Source: Bacteroidia bacterium (lineage in GTDB: Bacteria > Bacteroidota > Bacteroidia > J057 > JADKCL01). From it: a DNA stretch of 64,000 bases. The notes under the pieces are model-generated. The model saw nothing but the letters and a program-made list of their open reading frames with translations. It did not search any database and had not been told where the DNA came from. A program made the position numbers and the translations under genes. The stretch covers positions 186,001 to 250,000 of the forward strand of contig JACJYV010000007.1 in assembly GCA_020635905.1 (NCBI GenBank). Direction: 5' to 3'. Numbering within the stretch: position 1 is the stretch's first letter; each line of letters starts with the position of its first letter. Below, piece by piece: positions 26,056 to 34,700 of the stretch.

Positions 26056-28146
26056 TTATCTTGATTTGAGCACCTTCACCACCGAGGTTTTGCCTCCCGC
26101 ACTGATGCGCAGGAAATAGACTCCCGGAGTTAAATCTCCCGCTTCAAAATCCAGTTTGGATCTTCCGCCGGGTAAAGTGCCTGCAAATATATTTCTGATA
26201 GATTTTCCGCTCAGGTCAAACAGGTCAGCCTTTACTTCGTCTGCCTGATCCAGATTCAGATTGACCTTGAATGCACCTGTAAACGGATTGGGATACACCT
26301 GAATTTCAGGACCTGACCCGGGGTCTTCCACGCCCATGGCGGGAGAAATGACATTGATGGTCAGGCTGCTGGCCACTTTTTGGGTGACGGTAATGGTGTC
26401 GCAAATTGAGTCTGCACAAGGAGAATCAAAAACCCGCAGACAAAGCACGTAGGTGCCAGCGCTTGCATAGGTATGCTGAGGGTAGGCCTGGTTGGAAACA
26501 TTTCCATCTCCAAAAGTCCAGAAATATCCGGGGTTCACACCCGTTGACTGGTTTACCACAATGATTCCATACTGACCGGTTGTGTCGGGGTAATGGATAA
26601 AGGCTGCGTTGCACTGACCCATGGGATTGTTGGGCGCATAAACCGTATCGCACCAGGTATCCGAGCAATTGGTATTGGGATCAGAAACCGTGAGGCACAC
26701 CATGAAGTAGCCATTGGTCAGGTAATTATGCGAGCCATTGGTGGAATTGGATGTGCTTCCGTCCCCAAAATCCCAGTGGGAAGTGGTAAATGATCCAGTG
26801 GAAGTGTTGGTGGCGGTAAGGGAATTGCCTGACATGGTGTAGGTGAATCCTGCCTGGCAGAGATTTCCTGTCTGAACAACGGTGACCGACTTGCAGATTG
26901 TATCCACACAGCTTCCGCTGCCCGAAACCACCAGGCACACCGTGAAGGTACCTGCAGCGGCATAGGTATGGGTGGGAGAATTGAGGGAAGAAGTGGCGCC
27001 ATCCCCAAAATCCCAGGATGAAACGGTCCAGGGACCTTGTGAACTGTTGGTGAAGGTGGCCTGAAAGGAGCTGACAGAGAAGCTGAAATTGGCCGTACAA
27101 CTTGTGCTGCCCAGGGTGACGGTTACGTTTTTACAAACCGTGGCAGAGCATCCCGTGGCATCCAGAAAACTCAGGCATACATTATAGGTGCCCGGATTGG
27201 CGTACACGTGGGAGGGATTAGTCAGGCTGCTGCTGCCTCCGTCTCCAAAGTCCCAGCTGTACACGGGCGAACTGCCCGTGGAGGAACTGTTGGTGAAATT
27301 GACATTTCCGTTGGCTCCTGTAACAGTTGAGTTGAAATTGGCGCTGCATCCGGCCACGTTTACGGTATGACAAATTGTATCCGAGCAGTTGCTGGTATTG
27401 AGGATCATGCAAACGTTATAGCTGCCTGCGGCAGGAAAGTTGTGGGAAACCGAATTCCCAATCCCGGTTCCACCGTCTCCAAAATCCCACAGGATGCTGG
27501 TAACCGGCCCGCTGGCCGAAGTATTGGTGAAGTTTTTACCCAAACTGGTGCCTGACCAGGTAAACTGGGCATTGCAGCTTGCAGGTACTCCGGGCACCAC
27601 CACCTGCTGGCAGATGGTATCTGCACAGGTTGTACTGTTCCAGATGGTCAGGCAGGCAGTGTAGGTGCCTGCTCCCGGATAGGTATGAATGTAACCAGAT
27701 CCTGTGCCGGTGGAGCCATCCCCAAAATCCCAGTAACGGTTGGTATAATTTCCCGTGGACCAATTGGTGAAAACGTGGTTAATCGTGCTGCCGTTGAAAT
27801 AGTGATAGACGTTGAAATTGGCCACACACCCTCCGGTCGCACCCGTGATCTGAATGGTGTCACAGTAGCTGGCATAGCAGTTACTGACTGAGTCGTGAAT
27901 TGTGAGACAAACCCCATAATATCCATTGGCTGCGTAAGCATGGGTTGGATTTGGATTATAACCATACTGGCCGTCCCCAAAGTTCCAATTATAATAGAGG
28001 TTACTTGCGTTGACCGGAAAAGAAGTAAAATTAACCGTGTTTCCGGAAACAGAATAGGTGTAGGTCACCGAACACTGGGCAAACAGTGATCCGGCCGAAA
28101 AAAGTAAAACAAGGCAAAGTAAAGATGTGAATTTGGTAATGTTCAT
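26056..28146 (-). CDS. Seven-PKD-domain surface protein with T9SS type A sorting domain
   Basis: A 696-residue protein with a signal peptide (LLCLVLLFSAGSLFAQ). It has seven PKD repeats, each marked by a W-x-FGDG core (for example WDFGDGSTG, WDFGDGGSS). Each repeat also has paired Cys residues in the VCL...C.D.IC pattern, which probably form disulfides outside the cell. The last ~85 residues are a T9SS domain (QVYPNPFTGAFKVN, DLFDLSGKS, LTPGVYFLRIS). PKD arrays usually mediate carbohydrate or surface contacts (family knowledge); the ligand is unknown. It is a close paralogue of 28414-30510 with the same repeat number, implying gene duplication. Each gene has its own terminator. Confidence 0.9.
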   Translation of the reverse strand: MNITKFTSLLCLVLLFSAGSLFAQCSVTYTYSVSGNTVNFTSFPVNASNLYYNWNFGDGQYGYNPNPTHAYAANGYYGVCLTIHDSVSNCYASYCDTIQITGATGGCVANFNVYHYFNGSTINHVFTNWSTGNYTNRYWDFGDGSTGTGSGYIHTYPGAGTYTACLTIWNSTTCADTICQQVVVPGVPASCNAQFTWSGTSLGKNFTNTSASGPVTSILWDFGDGGTGIGNSVSHNFPAAGSYNVCMILNTSNCSDTICHTVNVAGCSANFNSTVTGANGNVNFTNSSSTGSSPVYSWDFGDGGSSSLTNPSHVYANPGTYNVCLSFLDATGCSATVCKNVTVTLGSTSCTANFSFSVSSFQATFTNSSQGPWTVSSWDFGDGATSSLNSPTHTYAAAGTFTVCLVVSGSGSCVDTICKSVTVVQTGNLCQAGFTYTMSGNSLTATNTSTGSFTTSHWDFGDGSTSNSTNGSHNYLTNGYFMVCLTVSDPNTNCSDTWCDTVYAPNNPMGQCNAAFIHYPDTTGQYGIIVVNQSTGVNPGYFWTFGDGNVSNQAYPQHTYASAGTYVLCLRVFDSPCADSICDTITVTQKVASSLTINVISPAMGVEDPGSGPEIQVYPNPFTGAFKVNLNLDQADEVKADLFDLSGKSIRNIFAGTLPGGRSKLDFEAGDLTPGVYFLRISAGGKTSVVKVLKSR

Positions 28147-28360
28147 TTGATTTCAAGGTTTCTTTTGAGGTGAATTAAAATCAAAATAAAATTAAGTTTA
28201 TGCATTAAATTATGCCAAATAAATTTTGAGAGTTATTACCTAATCAAATTCATTAATATTGTTTAAGTAATTAATAATGAAATGGTTATAGTTGTATTTT
28301 TGTTTGCATATTGAGGATAAGATTTTATGCAGAAACCATTATCTGTTATAGTCTGAAAAC

Positions 28361-28391
28361 AAAAAACCGCCCCTTTGCAGGGACGGTTTCT
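28361..28391 (-). terminator. Intrinsic terminator for the second PKD gene
   Basis: On the minus strand ACCGTCCCT and AGGGGCGGT pair (one wobble) around GCAA and run into TTTTTT. The rest of the gap 28147-28413 is A/T-rich, with no gene seen; it should contain the promoter of the 26056-28146 gene. Confidence 0.8.
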
Positions 28392-28413
28392 TATTCTAAG
28401 GTGGCTTGTGTAC

Positions 28414-30510
28414 TTATTGAGCCTTGAGCACTTTTACCACGGAAGAACGTCCTTCTGCGGTAACCCGGAGGAAATACACCCCGGGTGCGGTTTGCTCTGC
28501 GGCAAAATTGAGTTCTGATTTCCCACTGTTCAAAGTGCCTTCAAACACTTTGGCCACTGATTTTCCGCTCAGATCATAGAGCTCAGCAGCTACCTGACCG
28601 CCGTTTTGCAGGTCCAGGGCGATATTGAAGGAACCGTTGAATGGGTTGGGATAAACGGCCACTTCGGGGCCGGGCAGGGGCTGGGTTACTGCAGTGGCAG
28701 GATCCAGGAAGATAATGGTCAGGGTACTGGCCATTTTCTGGGTTACCGTGACCGTATCGCAGAAAGTGCTGGTGCAATTGCCATTGCTTACAGTCAGACA
28801 GATCTGGTAGGTGCCGGCTGAGGCATAGGTATGGATCGGGTACTGAGCGGTGGAGGAGCCTCCATCGCCAAAGGTCCACATGTAGCTGAGGTTGCTGCCG
28901 CTGGACAGGTTGATTCCGATCAGGCCGTACTGGCCGGTGGTGTCGGGGTAGGTGGTGAAATTGGCCTGGCAGGATGAACTGCTGCCACTGACCACCACAC
29001 TGTCGCAGTAAATGTCGTAGCAATTGCTGTTGCTGTCAGAAACAACCACACACACGATGTACGCTCCAGCCGAAGAGTAAGTGTGGGTGGCGGTGCTGCC
29101 GCTTGCGGTGCCTCCGTCGCCAAACATCCAGTTCACCGAGGTAAAGCTGCCCGTAGAGGTATTCACCACGGCCAGGGTATTGCCGCTGGTGGTGTAAGTG
29201 TAGGATGCCACACAATTGCTGGAACCGCCGGTGACTGTTACAGGGATCACAATACTGTCGGCGCAGCCGTTGCTGTTGCCCGAAATGCCCAAAAGAACAT
29301 TATAGGTGCCCGGAGCGGCATAAGTATGGGTGGGATTGGTCAGGTTGGAAGTGCTGTTATCCCCGAAAACCCACAGGCTGTTGTTGTAAATGCCGGTAGA
29401 GGTATTGGTAAAGGTCACATTGAGGCCGCTGACCGTATAGCTGAAATTGGCAAGGCAGTTAGGCGTATTGGCCTGCACATAAATGGTATCACAGGAGGTG
29501 CTGATACAGTTGGTAGCCGAATCCATGATGGTGAGGCAAAGGCTGACCCAGCCCGTGGTGGTATAGGTGTGGTTTACGGAAATGGGATTATAGCCATAGG
29601 TTCCGTCCCCAAAATTCCAGATCACATTGCTGAAGGTGCCGGAGGAGGTATTGGTGGCGGTGAGGTAAGCTCCGTTGATAGAGTAGGAGAAAGAAGCGTT
29701 GCAACCGCCGCCACTGCTGCCCGAAATTACCACTGCATTGCAGGCCGTATCCGTACATCCTGAACCCATGATACTCAGACAGACGGTGTAAGTGCCGCTG
29801 GTGGCATAGGTATGGGTCGGGTTGGTGCTGGTGGAAGTGCTTCCGTCACCAAAATCCCAGAACACACTGGTGTAATTTCCGGAAGAAGTATTGGCCAGTG
29901 AAACCGTATTGCCTGAAACGCTGGGCGTAAAGCCAGCATGACAGCTCGAACTGCCGGTGATGGTCACGGGCATGCAAATGGTATCAGCACAGTTGCTGTT
30001 ATTCCAGATGGAAACGCAAACCGTGTAGGTGCCGGGCGAGGCGTAGGTATGGGTGGGATTGGTGGAAGTGGAACTTCCGCCGTCTCCAAAATCCCACCAG
30101 CTGTACATGAAGGGCCCGGAGGAGTTATTATAAAAGGTAACCGTGCTGCCGCTGATGGAGGGGGTGAAAGCCGCAGTACAGCTTCCGCCTGCAACTCCCG
30201 TGATCTGGAGAGAATCACAATAGCTGGCTGTGCAGTTGCTGATCGAATCGATCATGGTCACGCAAACGGAATAAATTCCGTTATTGGCGTAGGTGTGGGA
30301 CTGGTTGTAAGTGGCGCTGTAAGCTGAGGTGCCATCGCCAAAGGTCCAGTAAAAATATGGGTTGAACAATCCACCCGTGGTGGTCAGGGTGAAACTTGCA
30401 TTTCCGGCTGAACTTGAGCTGGAAAAGTTCACAAAGCATTGGGAATAACCCTGAATGGCTGTGAAGAGGAATAGCAGGGAAAACAGAGAAAGGAGTCTTG
30501 TTAATTTCAT
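28414..30510 (-). CDS. Seven-PKD-domain surface protein with T9SS type A sorting domain (paralogue)
   Basis: A 698-residue protein from the ATG at 30510 (a TTG at 30519 would add three residues). The signal peptide is LLSLFSLLFLFTAIQGYSQ. Seven PKD units are marked by WTFGDGTSA, WDFGDGGSS, WDFGDGSTS, WNFGDGTYG, WVFGDNSTS, WMFGDGGTA and WTFGDGGSS. The C-terminal T9SS domain contains AVYPNPFNGSFNIAL, ELYDLSGKS and TAPGVYFLRVTAEG. Architecture, spacing and the linker before the sorting domain match 26056-28146, so the genes are tandem duplicates that have since diverged. Likely an adhesin or surface-layer component; function inferred only from the domain family. Confidence 0.9.
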   Translation of the reverse strand: MKLTRLLSLFSLLFLFTAIQGYSQCFVNFSSSSSAGNASFTLTTTGGLFNPYFYWTFGDGTSAYSATYNQSHTYANNGIYSVCVTMIDSISNCTASYCDSLQITGVAGGSCTAAFTPSISGSTVTFYNNSSGPFMYSWWDFGDGGSSTSTNPTHTYASPGTYTVCVSIWNNSNCADTICMPVTITGSSSCHAGFTPSVSGNTVSLANTSSGNYTSVFWDFGDGSTSTSTNPTHTYATSGTYTVCLSIMGSGCTDTACNAVVISGSSGGGCNASFSYSINGAYLTATNTSSGTFSNVIWNFGDGTYGYNPISVNHTYTTTGWVSLCLTIMDSATNCISTSCDTIYVQANTPNCLANFSYTVSGLNVTFTNTSTGIYNNSLWVFGDNSTSNLTNPTHTYAAPGTYNVLLGISGNSNGCADSIVIPVTVTGGSSNCVASYTYTTSGNTLAVVNTSTGSFTSVNWMFGDGGTASGSTATHTYSSAGAYIVCVVVSDSNSNCYDIYCDSVVVSGSSSSCQANFTTYPDTTGQYGLIGINLSSGSNLSYMWTFGDGGSSTAQYPIHTYASAGTYQICLTVSNGNCTSTFCDTVTVTQKMASTLTIIFLDPATAVTQPLPGPEVAVYPNPFNGSFNIALDLQNGGQVAAELYDLSGKSVAKVFEGTLNSGKSELNFAAEQTAPGVYFLRVTAEGRSSVVKVLKAQ

Positions 30511-30566
30511 GCGAATCAATATTAATCAGTTGATTGAGAATTAAATTTTATCACAAAACAAAAATG

Positions 30567-30601
30567 AAAAAATCCCCACTTTTTGAGGAGGGGATTTTTC
30601 C
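30567..30601 (-). terminator. Intrinsic terminator
   Basis: On the minus strand AAAATCCCC and GGGGATTTT pair around a 12-nt loop and are followed by T-rich sequence. It terminates the 30673-33873 gene. Confidence 0.75.
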
Positions 30602-30672
30602 GGGTTATTACGTAATCAAATGATATTTCTGCTTTAATTTACTGGTAAAGAATTGTTTAACGAAATAAATAA

Positions 30673-33600
30673 TTACCTCACCAGGGTCACATGCATGGGT
30701 GTTTCTATCAATTCCCCCTTACAATTCACCGCCGTCACCACATAAAAATACACTCCTTCTGCGGCAGGTTTGCCGTTGGGCAGATTGCCGTCCCACCAGG
30801 TCGTGTGGCTTTTGCTTTCGAAAATTTTCTGACCCCAGCGGTCAAACAGGTAAAACCTGTAGTTTTCCACGGGTACGCCCGTTTCCGTTTTGAGCACATC
30901 GTTGAAACCGTCTCCGTTGGGTGAGAACACGTTGGGCAGCAGGTAGCCTTCCTTTTCATCGATGATGATCACATAAATCGTATCGTAACCCACCCCGCAC
31001 TCGTTGCTGGTTTTGACCCAGTAGGTGCCCGTGCGGTTGACCACGGTGGTGCGGTTGGTGTCGGTCAGATTATCATTCCAGACATAATCCACGCTGTCGA
31101 GACCGGCGTCGAGGACATGCTCCGTGCCGCAAATGGAAGTGTCAGGACCAATGTAAGGCAGGGCCTGCACCTTATTATTGACGATAATGGTGTCGCGTCC
31201 GGTACAGTTTCCGCCTGCATCCACAATTTCCACCCAGTAAAGCCCTGCATCTGTGGCCACAATGGTATTAGCGGTGTCGCCTGTGCTCCAGACCAGTTGG
31301 GCAGGTCCTGAATACATTGGATCCAGCACCACGCTTTCGTTCTGGCATTTCAACGTGTCAACCGCAAGTGAAAGGTCGATGGAATTGGTGAGGTAAAGTG
31401 TCACCGAGTCACGAACCTGGCACTGGTTATTGTCGGTCACCAGCAGGTGGTAAGTGATGGTGTCGATCGGGGTGGCAGTGGGATTGGCCTGGTTATTGGC
31501 CGAAAGTCCGGTGGAAGGGGTCCAGGCATACTGGAAGGGGAATTGCCCCCCGCTGATGGTGGGGTTACCTCCCAGAGTCACGGACTGACCGAGGCAGACC
31601 ACCTGGTCGGCCCCTGCGTCCACGATGGGAGCCGGATTGATGGTAATATTCAGACTGGTATTGACACTGCCACATTTATTGGAAGCATACAGGTCAATGG
31701 TGGCCACGCCCTGATAGGTCGAATCCCACACGATCCTCACCTTATCGTTGCCATTGACCAAAATCGACCCGGCCTGCGGCGGATTCACCGACCAGCCGTA
31801 GGCTGTATTGGGCTGGAAAGGGAGGGCATATTGCACCGTATCTCCATTGCACACGATCTGCGGACCAATGATAAAGGAGGTGGGCGGCGTAAGCAGATAC
31901 ACAGTTGACGGTCCCACCAGGGGGCCCAGGCAGCCATTATTGGTTTCCTGATAGGTAATATTCCAGGTTCCTCCCGCGGCTCCCTGGTTAAACAGGAATC
32001 CCCACGGTTGCCCCACAAACTGCGGCGCCCCGTTCAGATAATACTGGTAACTGGAATTCATATTATAGGGAGAGGGAATTACCACAATCACCTCCCCATG
32101 ACAGGCCGTATCGGGCAGCACAAACATGGTCGGGTTATTATCATAAGGGGCCCCGATGGTCATACGGATCAGGGTACCCGCCACATTATTCATATCAGTG
32201 GCATTGGTGGCGATCACACGGATATACCAAAGGCCGTCCTTCAGGAAGTACGGAGCCTGGGTCAGAGCGGGGAAGGCAGGCAGGCTGATGATAATCTGCC
32301 CACCCGTGGTACCCGTTACGGAACCAATTGTACCCGGGGCATTGACCTGGGCAAAGGTTTTGGGATCGTGCACATCCACCAGAAACTGATTGCCCGCATT
32401 ATAGCTCTGGGCCAGCAGGGGGTTATTGATGGTAAAGGTAATCGTATCCTGATCGCCCGTAAACTGTCCCACACACAGGTGAATGTCCTGTTTATTATTG
32501 GTCTCAATGTCGCAATTTTTCACGCAGATGGGACCAAAAACGGAACCTGTGGTGTTGGGATTATTGGAAATCACCCGGATATAATACCCGCAACCGTCCA
32601 CTGTGGGGGGCACAATGCCCGAAACGGAGCCCGGAGAAGGTACCACCAGCGGATCGTAAGCGAGTCCCGAAGGCAAAGTTCCCAGGGTAAGTGGGTTTGT
32701 AAAACTCCCGTTTTGGTCAGATAGCTGGGCAGTATAGACGTTATTGGGTTGGAAGGTCCCCGTCGACCAGAAAGGCACGTCAATCACTGAGCCCACGCAC
32801 AAGGCCGTATTGATATTCAGATTACTCAGATCCTGGTCCATGGTCACCGCGGGTTGCACCGTGTTGATGGTATTGGGACAGGCCACGATGGCAAAGCAGG
32901 CGCTGAACTGACTCACAATGACTGGTGGGGGAGAGGTGCGGGTAATACGGAAACGGTAGCAGGGATCCACGGGCAGGTTGACCTGCCCCACGTTATACAC
33001 CATGCTGATGGTGGTGGTATTGCCACCCAGATTCAGCGAAGCGGGCAATACCCCGGCTGCGGGCGTGCTTCCCTTGAACAATTCCACCAGATACTGACCC
33101 GAACACAGGGTGTCAGAAAGGGTGAAAGTAAGGGGGATATTCAGGCCCTGACAAACCTGGGTGGGCACATTGGTGATGTTGATGCTGACCGAACTCGGGA
33201 TATAATCCGCCACCACATAAATGTCGTCGATCCCGACGGAAATGGTATTGGCGCCGCCTGTGGCGTCATTTTTCCAGCGAAAGCCAAACTCCAGATTTTG
33301 CACATTGCTGAAGCCGGGATCATTGATCAATTCGTATTTCCAGAGGGTCTGGGCATTATACTGAGCCTGACCCGTCTTTTTCCAGGGACCGCCATTGGCC
33401 CGGTAATACACTTCAAAATAATCGTTGGCATCGCCTTCGGCCGTATAGTAAAAGCTCAGCCTGACGTTGGAAAAACTTTTGGTACAAATGCCCGAGTTGA
33501 TCACCACAAAGCGGTCAGAGGCATTGGTATTATTATAAATGGCATTGGCCGTATTGGAGGCCTGGGTGAGGTCGTGGATGTGCAGATAGCCCGCATTGGG

Positions 33601-33873
33601 GTTGGTAATGGTGCCCGCGGCAGTATTATTCTGGTTGGTGGTATTGGGATAGGTGCCAAAACCCGAATAATCATTATTGACAATCCAGGTATTGATGCCC
33701 GAATTGGTGCCAACCCCCGTGGTATTGAGAATGGCCGTATTCGAGGATGAATTAAAATCTTCGTTGAAAAGAAGAAGGTTATTCTGGGACAGGCCCAGCG
33801 AAAAGGCAAACACAAGAACAAGGAGGGTGGCCGAAAACCTGCGTAAAAGGATCATGGAGGATTTTTGTCCCAT
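30673..33873 (-). CDS. Large T9SS type B (CHU_C/gliding-associated) sorted surface protein
   Basis: A 1066-residue exported protein with a signal peptide (FSATLLVLVFAFSLGLSQ). An N-terminal beta domain (about 30-235) resembles a jelly-roll/MAM-like module. Several Ig-like units follow, including a PKD-like stretch (VDAGADQVVCLGQSVTLGG) and a repeat pattern of C.NESVVLDP and ICGTEHVLDAG. The last ~85 residues are the type B sorting domain (LLPNVFSPNGDGFNDVL, YRFYLFDRWGQKIFES, AAEGVYFYVVTAVNCKGE). It should be secreted through T9SS to the cell surface or medium. The ATG at 33873 is used; an internal ATG at 33855 is possible. Its role is unknown. It is not close in sequence to the two PKD proteins downstream. 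Confidence 0.85.
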   Translation of the reverse strand: MGQKSSMILLRRFSATLLVLVFAFSLGLSQNNLLLFNEDFNSSSNTAILNTTGVGTNSGINTWIVNNDYSGFGTYPNTTNQNNTAAGTITNPNAGYLHIHDLTQASNTANAIYNNTNASDRFVVINSGICTKSFSNVRLSFYYTAEGDANDYFEVYYRANGGPWKKTGQAQYNAQTLWKYELINDPGFSNVQNLEFGFRWKNDATGGANTISVGIDDIYVVADYIPSSVSINITNVPTQVCQGLNIPLTFTLSDTLCSGQYLVELFKGSTPAAGVLPASLNLGGNTTTISMVYNVGQVNLPVDPCYRFRITRTSPPPVIVSQFSACFAIVACPNTINTVQPAVTMDQDLSNLNINTALCVGSVIDVPFWSTGTFQPNNVYTAQLSDQNGSFTNPLTLGTLPSGLAYDPLVVPSPGSVSGIVPPTVDGCGYYIRVISNNPNTTGSVFGPICVKNCDIETNNKQDIHLCVGQFTGDQDTITFTINNPLLAQSYNAGNQFLVDVHDPKTFAQVNAPGTIGSVTGTTGGQIIISLPAFPALTQAPYFLKDGLWYIRVIATNATDMNNVAGTLIRMTIGAPYDNNPTMFVLPDTACHGEVIVVIPSPYNMNSSYQYYLNGAPQFVGQPWGFLFNQGAAGGTWNITYQETNNGCLGPLVGPSTVYLLTPPTSFIIGPQIVCNGDTVQYALPFQPNTAYGWSVNPPQAGSILVNGNDKVRIVWDSTYQGVATIDLYASNKCGSVNTSLNITINPAPIVDAGADQVVCLGQSVTLGGNPTISGGQFPFQYAWTPSTGLSANNQANPTATPIDTITYHLLVTDNNQCQVRDSVTLYLTNSIDLSLAVDTLKCQNESVVLDPMYSGPAQLVWSTGDTANTIVATDAGLYWVEIVDAGGNCTGRDTIIVNNKVQALPYIGPDTSICGTEHVLDAGLDSVDYVWNDNLTDTNRTTVVNRTGTYWVKTSNECGVGYDTIYVIIIDEKEGYLLPNVFSPNGDGFNDVLKTETGVPVENYRFYLFDRWGQKIFESKSHTTWWDGNLPNGKPAAEGVYFYVVTAVNCKGELIETPMHVTLVR

Positions 33874-33946
33874 TCTGCTTCGTTATAGAATTAAGGAGTG
33901 AATATACACTTATTTAAGGGAAAATCGAAAGGAAAGGCCTCTGAGG

Positions 33947-34510
33947 GCAAAAAAAGCTGGTAACGAGGGTGGGATGGGTAAAGTGGGAGAGGAGATTTTT
34001 TGCTCAGCGCCCCCGACTGATAGACTGAAAAGCCCTCGAGGTAAGGCTACGACATGTCGTAGCCCTAATACAAGGCAAAAAAAGCTGGCTATGAGGCTGT
34101 GAAGAGTAAAGTTGGATGGGAAATTTCTTGCCTGGAATTGAGCACCTTCTCCCAGACAGACCGACCGAAAAGCCCTCGAGGTAAGGCTACGACATGTCGT
34201 AGCCCTAAAACGAGGCAAAAAAAGCTGGCTATGAGGCTGTGAAGAGTAAAGTTGGAGGGGAGATTCCTTACCTGCCATTGAGCTCAGTGTCCCTGGCTGA
34301 TAGACTGAAAAGCCCTGGATGTAAGGCTACGACATGTCGTAGCCCGTTTAAGTGGAAAAAAAGCTGGCTAAAAGGGTGTGAAGAGAAAAGTGGGAGGTGC
34401 GGATGGAACTCCTCACCCCTGACGTACCGACTGAAATGACCTCTATTTTTGGCTACGACATGTCGTAGCCTTACCGGGTGGTAAAAAAAGCTGATTGAAA
34501 GGGCCTGATT
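33947..34510. repeat. Four-copy intergenic repeat around a perfect 20-bp palindrome
   Basis: The palindrome GGCTACGACATGTCGTAGCC occurs at 34045-34064, 34185-34204, 34325-34344 and 34451-34470 (periods 140, 140, 126). It is embedded in longer units that begin GCAAAAAAAGCTGG and include GACTGAAAAGCCCT. The palindromes are identical while the intervening parts have drifted, so the palindrome itself is under constraint. No ORF is credible here. The gap 33874-34700 holds this array plus the promoter of the next gene. Confidence 0.9.
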
Positions 34511-34646
34511 TGCATGATTTGAGTGGATTGTTTAGAATAATAGACAGAAATATAAAATTTCACGCAATATTTACAGCCTGAAAGGGCCGAATGAGGGATG
34601 GAAGGCCTTATTTTTTAAAAAATCATAAAAAACCATCCTCAATCTG

Positions 34647-34654
34647 TATTTTTG
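34647..34654 (+). promoter_or_regulatory. Candidate -7 box TATTTTTG
   Basis: TATTTTTG fits TAnnTTTG and lies 46 nt before the ATG at 34701, giving a leader of about 40 nt. No clear -33 TTTG is visible. Confidence 0.35.
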
Positions 34655-34700
34655 GAACAATAAATGCAAAGTGCATCCCACAAATATTAAGCACCCGTTT

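Noticed and set aside
33947..34510. CRISPR array or tRNA-like cluster
   Set aside because: Sequences between the palindromes are also related to each other, periods of 126-140 bp are too long, and no tRNA features are present.
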